DNA from: an uncultured delta proteobacterium
GTDB taxonomy: Bacteria > Desulfobacterota > Syntrophorhabdia > Syntrophorhabdales > Syntrophorhabdaceae
Assembly (NCBI GenBank): GCA_903872255.1
Contig: CAIQJW010000017.1
Span: 1 to 6,877 of the forward strand
Direction: 5' to 3'
Length of the DNA stretch: 6,877 nucleotides
In this document: piece by piece, positions 1 through 5,297 of the stretch
Layout: every line of letters begins with the position of its first letter
How positions within the stretch are numbered: the first letter of the stretch is position 1
Position numbers and translations under genes: made by a program
Notes under the pieces: generated by a model
What the model was told of the DNA's origin: nothing
Databases searched by the model: none
Seen by the model: only the letters and a program-made list of their open reading frames with translations

Positions 1-83
1 AAATACCCATAAAAACAAAACCTTGGATCATGGCACCCGGAGGTATACGATCGGGACGACGGGGGGAGATCATGGAATCCGTC
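1..83. other. Left-edge stretch without an assignable gene
   Basis: No gene can be assigned here. On the minus strand an ATG at 73-71 opens a frame that runs off the left edge (about 24 residues, beginning MISPRRPDRIPPGAM), but it has only a weak purine-rich stretch upstream. On the plus strand a frame open from position 3 to a TGA at 126-128 could be the tail of an upstream gene, but it would run through the vapB promoter and operator. The two readings exclude each other and neither resembles a family I recognise. Sequence to the left of the window would settle it. Confidence 0.15.
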
Positions 84-112
84 TTGACACATATGCATAA
101 AACAGGCATACT
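84..112 (+). promoter_or_regulatory. Sigma-70-like promoter of vapBC
   Basis: A consensus -35 TTGACA (84-89) is followed by a 17-bp spacer and a -10-like CATACT (107-112, four of six consensus bases). The start of transcription would lie near 118-120, about 25 nt ahead of the vapB ATG. Spacing is ideal, and the promoter is embedded in an inverted repeat, as expected for an autoregulated toxin-antitoxin operon. Confidence 0.6.
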
Positions 113-121
113 TATGCATAT
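91..121. promoter_or_regulatory. Perfect inverted repeat, likely VapB/VapBC operator
   Basis: ATATGCATAA (91-100) and TTATGCATAT (112-121) are exact reverse complements separated by 11 bp. Each arm holds the self-palindromic octamer TATGCATA (92-99 and 113-120), and the octamers are 21 bp apart, two helical turns. A further half-site GCATA lies in the spacer (106-110). The repeat covers the promoter spacer, the -10 and the expected start of transcription. Ribbon-helix-helix antitoxins of the VapB type commonly bind such paired sites cooperatively and repress their own operon. The sequence shows the repeat; binding by VapB is inferred. Confidence 0.6.
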
Positions 122-143
122 ACATTGATGGAGTAATTTATTT

Positions 144-335
144 ATGAGAACAACCTTGAATATTGACAATGACCTTATCGAGAGAGCGTCCGAAATGACA
201 GGTATCAAAGAAAAAACAACATTGGTCAGACTTGGACTGGAAGCGCTTATAGCGCGCGAAAGCGCGAAAAGGCTGGCGAGATTGGGCGCATCGGAAAAGG
301 GCCTCAAGGACATACCGCGAAGGCGTATTGATTAA
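144..335 (+). CDS. vapB: VapB-family antitoxin (ribbon-helix-helix)
   Basis: This 63-residue protein is the antitoxin of a type II toxin-antitoxin pair. It would neutralise the downstream PIN-domain RNase by direct binding and, with it, repress the operon. The N-terminus MRTTLNIDNDLIERA is the typical beta strand and first helix of the short MetJ/Arc-like VapB group, followed by a second helix (about 20-37, KEKTTLVRLGLEALIA). The C-terminal part (about 38-63, with LARLGASEKGL and an Arg-rich end) is the flexible toxin-binding tail typical of the group. The length is normal. A GGAG (130-133) lies 10 nt before the ATG. The TAA stop abuts the ATG of the toxin with no gap, so translation of the two is probably coupled. 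Family assignment is firm; the autoregulatory role is inferred from the operator upstream. Confidence 0.9.
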   Translation: MRTTLNIDNDLIERASEMTGIKEKTTLVRLGLEALIARESAKRLARLGASEKGLKDIPRRRID

Positions 336-704
336 ATGGTCCTTGTTGATACATCGGTTTGGGTTTCCCATTTCAGGGGTGGGGGCGAACAACCTGCCTT
401 GATCAAACTGCTCGATGACGGGGCGGTTTTTTGCCACCCGCTCATTATTGGCGAACTGGCCTGTGGAAATCTTAAGATGAGGACCATGATCATTTCCCTT
501 CTCCAGGCTTTACCCGTATCGCGTATTGCAGAACATCGGGAGATCCTTGCATTTATCGAAAACCGTGGTCTGCAGGGAAAAGGCTTGGGATACATCGATA
601 TACATCTTCTCGCATCTGCCATTTTAACCGGAATTCCACTTTGGACACTGGACAGGAAACTGGAATCCTGTGCCGACAGGCTAAAATGCAGATTCAAAAC
701 GTAA
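336..704 (+). CDS. vapC: VapC-family toxin, PIN-domain ribonuclease
   Basis: This 122-residue protein is the toxin partner of the preceding antitoxin. PIN-domain VapC proteins are Mg2+/Mn2+-dependent endoribonucleases; studied members cut tRNA or rRNA, but the target cannot be read from this sequence. The four acidic residues expected for the metal site are all present: Asp5 in VLVDTSVW, Glu40 in IIGELACG, Asp88 in YIDIHLLASA and Asp106 in LWTLDRKL. The toxin therefore looks catalytically intact. The length is typical. The ATG follows the vapB stop directly; a GAAGG (319-323) inside vapB lies 12 nt upstream, which is rather far, so initiation probably depends on ribosomes ending vapB. No orphan copy or frameshift is seen, and the module appears functional. 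Confidence 0.92.
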   Translation: MVLVDTSVWVSHFRGGGEQPALIKLLDDGAVFCHPLIIGELACGNLKMRTMIISLLQALPVSRIAEHREILAFIENRGLQGKGLGYIDIHLLASAILTGIPLWTLDRKLESCADRLKCRFKT

Positions 705-730
705 GCCGGGAATTAACCCCCCCACCCGCC

Positions 731-757
731 GTCATCCCGGTTTACCGGGATCCAGTG
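731..757. repeat. Dispersed palindromic repeat (GTCATCCCGG...CCGGGATCCAG type)
   Basis: ATCCCGGT (734-741) and ACCGGGAT (744-751) form an 8-bp perfect inverted repeat around TT, flanked by GTC on the left and CCAGTG on the right. This layout is the short REP-like intergenic repeat seen in many proteobacterial and environmental genomes, usually in many copies. It sits 30 nt behind the vapC stop. The transcript could fold into a hairpin and act as a weak terminator, but the downstream T-rich stretch (758-775) is interrupted and does not form a proper U-tract. Only one copy is in the window, so dispersal is inferred from resemblance. Confidence 0.6.
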
Positions 758-809
758 TCTTTGTTGTTTCCTTTCGTGAATAATATTAACAACTTCTGAT
801 ATACGCATC

Positions 810-839
810 TTGAATAATTATCAGTAATACCCTTATACT
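810..839 (+). promoter_or_regulatory. Putative promoter giving a leaderless radical SAM transcript
   Basis: A -35-like TTGAAT (810-815) and a -10-like TATACT (834-839, five of six consensus bases) are separated by 18 bp. Transcription would begin 6-8 bp after the -10, at about 845-847, which is the ATG of the radical SAM gene itself (846). No Shine-Dalgarno sequence precedes that ATG, which agrees with a leaderless message. Confidence 0.4.
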
Positions 840-845
840 ACGTGG

Positions 846-2441
846 ATGAAGGTTCTCCTCGTCCAGCCCCCTGTTGAAGATTACTACGATACGTCGATCA
901 GGACATATCCGCTGGGGCTCGCGTATATAGCCGCCGGGATCGAAGATGTCTGCGATGTTTCTATTCTCGATTGCAGGACGGGGTTCAAAAGGCCTGCATC
1001 CCAAAATGATTTTCCGGAACTCGACGAGTTCTATCGCGAGGACCGGCGGACCCCTTTTTCGCTCTTTACCCGGTATTCGCGTTACGGCATGGACAAGAAG
1101 GAGATATACGAAGCAATTCAAAAAGAAAGCCCCGATCTCATCGGGATATCTTCGTCTTTTGCCGCCTATTCCCGGGAGGCCGCCGAGATAGCGGCTATAG
1201 CGAAAGAAATAGATCAGCACATTATTACGGTTGTAGGAGGAACGCATCCTACGCTATTTCCGCACAGTGTCCTCGACGATGGGAACGTAGATTATGTAGT
1301 TCGCGGCGAGGGCGAAACACCGTTTCTTGAACTGGTCCAAAGTCTTCGTTCGGGTGCCCGTCCCCGATCGACGACGAGCGGCATTTCGTTTCGCCGCAAC
1401 GGGACGCATCATATCGGCAACATACATATTGAGGACGATATAGACGCAATACCCGCGCGCCACCTCCTGCCGTCGGGCAGGTATCGCATTGGCAAAAAAC
1501 CCTACACATTTATTCTCACCTCAAGAGGTTGTCCGTTCAATTGCAGTTTTTGCGGCAAACCCCCTGTCCCGTATCGCAGGCGGGGGCTGAAAAGCATCGG
1601 GAACGAGGTGGACCGGATCGAGGCAATGGGGATCAAGGCCATTGATTTTGAGGACGATATGCTGAACCTCGACATACCATTCTTTCGAAATGTCCTTGAC
1701 GTGATGCAAGGTCGGGGGATTACGTTGTCCGCAATGAACGGCCTTTACAGTCAGACGCTCGATATTGACACACTGGCTCATATGCACAAGGCCGGATTTT
1801 CACGCCTTAATTTTTCCCTCGTCGACACATCGCATGCTGTCAACGCGACCCAGGGACGTGCATATCCGGCCAATTTCCTCAAGCTTCTTGATTGGCTCGA
1901 GGCATCCCCTTTTATGATCGAGGCGCATTTCATCATCGGCCTCCCGGGACAGACCCCGGCCGACATAATAGATACGCTGGTCTTTCTCATGGGAAAACGG
2001 GCCCTGCCCGGCCCAAGCATATATTATCCCGCGCCGGGCAGTCTTCTCTTCGACAGTCTGTCGAGCGATCCTGCAGCCAACTTCCGCTATTGCCGCTCGA
2101 GTGTCATGTTTGAAGCGAACCCGGCCCTTCCCCGGCGAACGATATTCACATTCATGAAGCTCCTGCGATTTATAAACACCGTAAAATCGCTTATTGATGA
2201 TACCCCCGGCGCATCGGGAATTGAGGATCTTCTGGCCGCGCCGCGTATGAAAAAAGATCCGCAGCACAGTCGTATATTCGATACCCTGCTCAAGGAAAAA
2301 CGCTTTATTGCATTCGATGTCCGCGGACACGAATATGTTGAGGAACCACAGGACAAAAGCCTGGTCGCCGCTTTTTTCGATGCAATGAAAGGCGGGACAA
2401 TAAAAGGTTTCCGAACACACAACCGGATAATGCTGCCGTAA
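846..2441 (+). CDS. B12-binding domain radical SAM protein
   Basis: This 531-residue protein combines an N-terminal cobalamin-binding-like Rossmann domain (about 1-165) with a radical SAM barrel (about 220-400) and a helical C-terminal region (about 425-531) that I cannot assign. MKVLLVQPP is the usual first strand; GISSSFAAY, VVGGTHPTLFP (129-139) and VVRGEGETPF are typical of the BchE/methyltransferase-like class. The 4Fe-4S ligands are Cys229, Cys233 and Cys236 in SRGCPFNCSFC, and FIIGLPGQT (362-370) is a later conserved barrel motif. I do not see the DxHxxG cobalamin-ligand motif; many relatives lack it. Members methylate, cyclise or rearrange unreactive carbons in natural products, lipids or cofactors; the substrate here is unknown. 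The ATG has no ribosome-binding site but starts exactly at the domain's first strand, and an in-frame stop (825-827) precludes a much longer form. It appears monocistronic. Confidence 0.88.
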   Translation: MKVLLVQPPVEDYYDTSIRTYPLGLAYIAAGIEDVCDVSILDCRTGFKRPASQNDFPELDEFYREDRRTPFSLFTRYSRYGMDKKEIYEAIQKESPDLIGISSSFAAYSREAAEIAAIAKEIDQHIITVVGGTHPTLFPHSVLDDGNVDYVVRGEGETPFLELVQSLRSGARPRSTTSGISFRRNGTHHIGNIHIEDDIDAIPARHLLPSGRYRIGKKPYTFILTSRGCPFNCSFCGKPPVPYRRRGLKSIGNEVDRIEAMGIKAIDFEDDMLNLDIPFFRNVLDVMQGRGITLSAMNGLYSQTLDIDTLAHMHKAGFSRLNFSLVDTSHAVNATQGRAYPANFLKLLDWLEASPFMIEAHFIIGLPGQTPADIIDTLVFLMGKRALPGPSIYYPAPGSLLFDSLSSDPAANFRYCRSSVMFEANPALPRRTIFTFMKLLRFINTVKSLIDDTPGASGIEDLLAAPRMKKDPQHSRIFDTLLKEKRFIAFDVRGHEYVEEPQDKSLVAAFFDAMKGGTIKGFRTHNRIMLP

Positions 2442-2490
2442 ATGTGATGCTAGGAATTCCTTTGTATTGCGGTGTCGACTCAGGCTTATA

Positions 2491-2961
2491 TCAGGGGATG
2501 GTATCGTTGGTGCCGGGCGGGTACTGTTTGAACCTTACTTTGAGTATCAGGTTGCTAAGGACGAGCGCTGCGCATAGTGAAGCGCAATAGACAAGAAGAC
2601 TTGTTCCTTCTCCTGAGTCATCCGGAATAATGTGATACGCGGTGAAAAAACCTGCCGCGAGCCAGGCTGCAAACCAGAGAACCCTCAGAACAAGATAACG
2701 ATTAAGAAGCCTGACCCGTATTTTTTGTTCTTCTATCTGCTCACTCAGAGTCAGCATCTCTTGCGGATCTTCACGGTCTTCGTGCTCTTCGTCGGGGAAT
2801 TCGATCTCATCTTCTTCGTCATCTCGCCATGAGGCGCCTTCCGTGTAATCCGTCAGAGTTCCTGATGGCAGTTGTTCGACTAAAGGTATCTCGCAGTATC
2901 TGCAAACGCCGGGCGGGTCTTTATATTTCGTTCGACAGCGGGGACAATACATTATAAGCAC
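2491..2961 (-). CDS. Zinc-ribbon, acidic-linker, two-helix membrane protein
   Basis: This protein of unknown function has up to 156 residues. An N-terminal zinc ribbon has Cys6 and Cys9 (CPRC) paired with Cys20 and Cys23 (CRYC), followed by PLVEQLP, an arrangement common in small uncharacterised proteobacterial proteins. Residues about 46-69 are strongly acidic (Asp/Glu-rich), 70-90 look like an amphipathic or coiled helix, and two hydrophobic segments (about 90-110 and 121-141) should cross the inner membrane, leaving both ends in the cytoplasm. The longest start is a GTG at 2961-2959; the ATG at 2952-2950 gives MYCPRC and 153 residues, and matches how such proteins usually begin. Neither start has a strong ribosome-binding site. 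The gene converges on the radical SAM gene with a 49-bp gap and diverges from the FecR genes. The acidic stretch could bind metal or a basic partner, but no function is claimed. Confidence 0.7.
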   Translation of the reverse strand: MLIMYCPRCRTKYKDPPGVCRYCEIPLVEQLPSGTLTDYTEGASWRDDEEDEIEFPDEEHEDREDPQEMLTLSEQIEEQKIRVRLLNRYLVLRVLWFAAWLAAGFFTAYHIIPDDSGEGTSLLVYCASLCAALVLSNLILKVRFKQYPPGTNDTIP

Positions 2962-3020
2962 GAGCCGTTATTCCGTATTCTTCTGATTTTTTAGCTTTTT
3001 CTTCGGCATAGCGTTGTCAC

Positions 3021-3041
3021 GTAGATTTTCTCCGAATCTAC
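3021..3041. promoter_or_regulatory. Inverted repeat in the divergent intergenic region
   Basis: GTAGATT (3021-3027) and AATCTAC (3035-3041) are perfect reverse complements around a 7-bp spacer. On the minus strand the repeat covers the spacer and -10 of a possible promoter for the zinc-ribbon gene (TTGATA at 3053-3048, 17 bp, GAAAAT at 3030-3025), which would suit a repressor. It also lies about 195 bp upstream of the predicted sigma-54 start site, within the range of an activator site. It has no T-tract, so it is not an intrinsic terminator. Which role applies, if any, cannot be told from the sequence. Confidence 0.35.
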
Positions 3042-3095
3042 ATGAATTATCAACAGGAATCTCTTGAATACCTTAATGACTTGGTCGCTCGACAA

Positions 3096-3106
3096 TTCCG
3101 TCGGAA
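3096..3106. promoter_or_regulatory. Short palindrome, possible activator site for the sigma-54 promoter
   Basis: TTCCG-T-CGGAA is a perfect 5-bp-arm palindrome centred on 3101, about 125 bp before the predicted sigma-54 transcription start. Sigma-54 promoters require an enhancer-binding protein that usually binds dyad sites 80-200 bp upstream. Three copies of TCGACA (3089-3094, 3120-3125, 3135-3140) lie in the same stretch. Position and symmetry are seen; the role is inferred, and short palindromes can occur by chance. Confidence 0.25.
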
Positions 3107-3199
3107 AGATTACGCGCTATCGACACATCGTGCCTCGACATGGACGCAGGTATGCGAATAATACCAGCAATGTCAGGTACATATGCCAATGAAAAAGAG

Positions 3200-3215
3200 T
3201 GGCACAGGGATTGCT
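3200..3215 (+). promoter_or_regulatory. Sigma-54 (RpoN) -24/-12 promoter
   Basis: TGGCACAGGGATTGCT matches every fixed position of the sigma-54 consensus TGGCAYRNNNNTTGCW. The invariant GG (3201-3202) and GC (3213-3214) are separated by 10 bp as required. The start of transcription is predicted near 3226, leaving about 25 nt of leader containing the AGGAG (3243-3247) of the FecR/DUF6600 gene. Transcription would need RpoN and an ATP-dependent enhancer-binding activator, so the downstream genes are probably inducible. Confidence 0.75.
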
Positions 3216-3250
3216 CATGAGATTATATGACAAAAGATCGAGAGGAGCTT

Positions 3251-5239
3251 ATGAAACGGACATTTTCCTTCATCGCGGGTTTTCTGGGGGTCCTCATGAT
3301 GACTATTGTCTCTGCCGATGCGGCGGACCCCGACACCATGTATGTGCGATATATCGAGGGAGCAGTCAGCCTTTCCGGGGCAGGGTCCCCACAGGCAATG
3401 GAAGCTGTCGTCAACACACCGCTTATTGAAGGTGATATAGTAGCAGCCGGCCCGGGCGGCAGGGCGGAGCTCTTTCTGAAGGACGGAAGCATAGTCCGCG
3501 CGGGAAGCAACACGGTAATGAAAATAGTCGCAATCGACGATAAAGGGGTACGCTTCAAGATTGAGCAGGGTACCGCGTATATCGTTTCGCGGGGATCAAA
3601 AGAGGTCCGCATATTTTTCGACACGCCCCTCGCTGCCCTCGATATTACCTCGCCGTCGACCGTCCGGATTGACGCATATTCAAATGGGATAAACGAGATA
3701 TCGGTTCTCAAAGGCGGCATATTCGCCGCCCAGTCCTCGGGCAGAATGCTTGTCCGCGAGGGTGAACGCCTGGTGCTCAAGGCGGATGGTTCAATGCCGT
3801 CAATGGCTGCCTTGCGTGCGCCCGATGAATGGCTTCGCTGGAATGCAGGCAGGAATACTATGACATTCGCAAATGCGGGCTCGAGCAACAGCTACACCTA
3901 TCTGCCGGAGGAACTCAAGGCATATTCATCCGATCTCGATGCCAACGGGCAGTGGATCTACACGCCGGAGTACGACTACGTCTGGATCCCGACCGTGATC
4001 ACTGTGGGCACATGGTCCCCTTATCGCTACGGCAGGTGGGCCTGGATACGCGGCAGCTATGTATGGGTAGGGTACGAACCCTGGGGCTGGGCGCCATACC
4101 ATTACGGCCGATGGGTTCATCATGGTCGGGCCGGCTGGTGCTGGGTGCCGCCGAGGCACCGTGATGTCAGGTGGGAACCCGCGCACGTGGCATGGATCAA
4201 TTCGTCGCGGCATGTCGGCTGGGTCCCGTTGGCCCCGGGTGAGCGTTATGACCGCCGCAACGCGCCTGTCATCAACCAGGCCAACATCTACAACACAACG
4301 TACAGGAATGTCACGATTGAAAGATCTGCTGCAGCGGCGAGGACGAGCTACAGGAATGTCTCTGTTGCGAATTCGATGATCACCGTCGAAAGCGACAGGA
4401 TGCTGGGCCGCAAAACCATGATCGTGGCCGCGGCAAATAAAGGCACGGCGATGCTGAAAAAGGTCAGTCTGCCTGCGAATGTCACCCCCACCCGGGCAAA
4501 GGGCGGTGTTGATAACCGGCAGATAACGGAAAGAAAGGCCGCGGCCGCCGTCCGGTCTGTTGCCGCCCCATCCGTGATGTCCGGTATGGCATCGAAGAGT
4601 ATCGCGGTGACCGGCGCTGCCGCAAATATCTCGCCGGCCCCGGTATCCCAACCGCCGGGCACGACCCGGCAATTATCGGACAGGTCCTTGAATTCCCGGA
4701 TTGAAAATGCACGTACATCCCCCCTTAAGGATGACAGGATACCCGGAGCGCCGCGTCCCGAGTCACAGTCGGTCGCTTCCGCACGAAAACTCAGCGATAC
4801 GCGCCAACAGGCGGGAAGTCCGGCCGGCCGAAATAATACGCCCCCCGCACGGGTAATGCCGGCTGCGCCCCCTGCAAAAGAGCCGGCGCAGGCCGTCAGG
4901 ATAAATACCGTTAACCCGGCCCTTCCGGCCAACCAGATGGCCCGCCCGGTTAAGAGGCAGCCGTCCCCCGTCGTTTCAGCCTCCCCTCAGCCATCCGCCC
5001 CTAACGTGTCAAGACAGCCGCAGGCCCCGGGCCGGCCGCTCGGGACCCCCGCACCGCAGGCTGTGAGCCAGCCGCGCATAGTATCTTCGAAGACGGCAAG
5101 AGACCAGGCCCCTAAGCCCACTGTGAATCCTGCACCTCGTGCGGCGGCCCCGGCGAAACCGGTACCGGCCCCGGGACGGCCCGCAAAAAATGATAACAAC
5201 TCCGGGCCGGACAAAAACAACAACAGACCGCATGCCTGA
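3251..5239 (+). CDS. Exported FecR-domain/DUF6600 protein with Pro/Ala-rich tail
   Basis: The ATG at 3251 gives 662 residues and starts exactly at a signal peptide (about 1-24; MKRT, hydrophobic core, SADA). AGGAG (3243-3247) precedes it closely. An in-frame ATG at 3227 would add eight polar residues, but it coincides with the predicted transcription start and is not preferred. Residues about 33-190 form a FecR-like beta-rich domain (EGDIVAAGPGGRAELFLKDGS, then a Gly-rich strand pattern to VREGERLVLKADG). Residues about 215-335 match the DUF6600 pattern of repeated Trp/Tyr/Gly motifs (YGRWAWIRG, EPWGWAPYHYGRWV, GWCWVP). From about 400 to the end the chain is rich in Pro, Ala, Arg, Gln and Ser and probably disordered. 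No FecI, FecA or N-terminal cytoplasmic helix-turn-helix is present, so classical iron-citrate signalling is unlikely. The protein is probably periplasmic or surface-associated; its function is unknown. It is the first of two tandem FecR genes behind a sigma-54 promoter. Confidence 0.85.
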   Translation: MKRTFSFIAGFLGVLMMTIVSADAADPDTMYVRYIEGAVSLSGAGSPQAMEAVVNTPLIEGDIVAAGPGGRAELFLKDGSIVRAGSNTVMKIVAIDDKGVRFKIEQGTAYIVSRGSKEVRIFFDTPLAALDITSPSTVRIDAYSNGINEISVLKGGIFAAQSSGRMLVREGERLVLKADGSMPSMAALRAPDEWLRWNAGRNTMTFANAGSSNSYTYLPEELKAYSSDLDANGQWIYTPEYDYVWIPTVITVGTWSPYRYGRWAWIRGSYVWVGYEPWGWAPYHYGRWVHHGRAGWCWVPPRHRDVRWEPAHVAWINSSRHVGWVPLAPGERYDRRNAPVINQANIYNTTYRNVTIERSAAAARTSYRNVSVANSMITVESDRMLGRKTMIVAAANKGTAMLKKVSLPANVTPTRAKGGVDNRQITERKAAAAVRSVAAPSVMSGMASKSIAVTGAAANISPAPVSQPPGTTRQLSDRSLNSRIENARTSPLKDDRIPGAPRPESQSVASARKLSDTRQQAGSPAGRNNTPPARVMPAAPPAKEPAQAVRINTVNPALPANQMARPVKRQPSPVVSASPQPSAPNVSRQPQAPGRPLGTPAPQAVSQPRIVSSKTARDQAPKPTVNPAPRAAAPAKPVPAPGRPAKNDNNSGPDKNNNRPHA

Positions 5240-5270
5240 AGAAGCCGTCGGACCGGCGAAGAAATGGAGG

Positions 5271-5276
5271 TATAAT
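5271..5276 (+). promoter_or_regulatory. Perfect -10 hexamer between the two FecR genes
   Basis: TATAAT (5271-5276) in the 58-bp gap would place a transcription start near 5283, just before the AAAGGA (5285-5290) of the second gene. No good -35 is seen at 16-18 bp (TCGGAC at 17 bp is poor), so this is at best a weak or activator-dependent secondary promoter. Read-through from the sigma-54 promoter remains the simpler explanation. Confidence 0.2.
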
Positions 5277-5297
5277 TTCGGTTTAAAGGATGATAGA

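Noticed and set aside
1800..2420. Minus-strand open frame of 206 codons opposite the radical SAM gene.
   Set aside because: It is wholly antisense to a gene with clear catalytic motifs, and its translation shows no domain.
2452..2461. AGGAATTCCT palindrome between the convergent genes as a terminator.
   Set aside because: The stem is only five AT-rich pairs with no loop and no adequate U-tract; no convincing terminator is seen in this gap.
3042..3161. Small open frame of 39 codons starting MNYQQESLEYLNDLV.
   Set aside because: It has no ribosome-binding site, overlaps the dyad region, and resembles no family I know. A gene remnant is possible but unsupported.
3140..3220. 26-codon open frame overlapping the sigma-54 promoter.
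   Set aside because: No ribosome-binding site, very short, and the sequence is better explained by the promoter.
3227..3250. Upstream in-frame ATG as the start of the FecR/DUF6600 gene.
   Set aside because: It falls at the predicted sigma-54 transcription start, lacks a ribosome-binding site, and would put eight polar residues before a normal signal peptide; the ATG at 3251 has AGGAG upstream.
3223..3888. Minus-strand open frame of 221 codons, with another at 3926-4672.
   Set aside because: Both are antisense to the FecR/DUF6600 gene; the Ser/Arg/Pro-rich translations are typical of shadow frames in GC-rich coding DNA.
5139..5297. N-terminal extension of the second FecR gene into the end of the first.
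   Set aside because: The extra residues are an Arg/Pro/Thr-rich shadow of the first gene's tail and would bury the signal peptide; the ATG at 5298 has AAAGGA 7 nt upstream.
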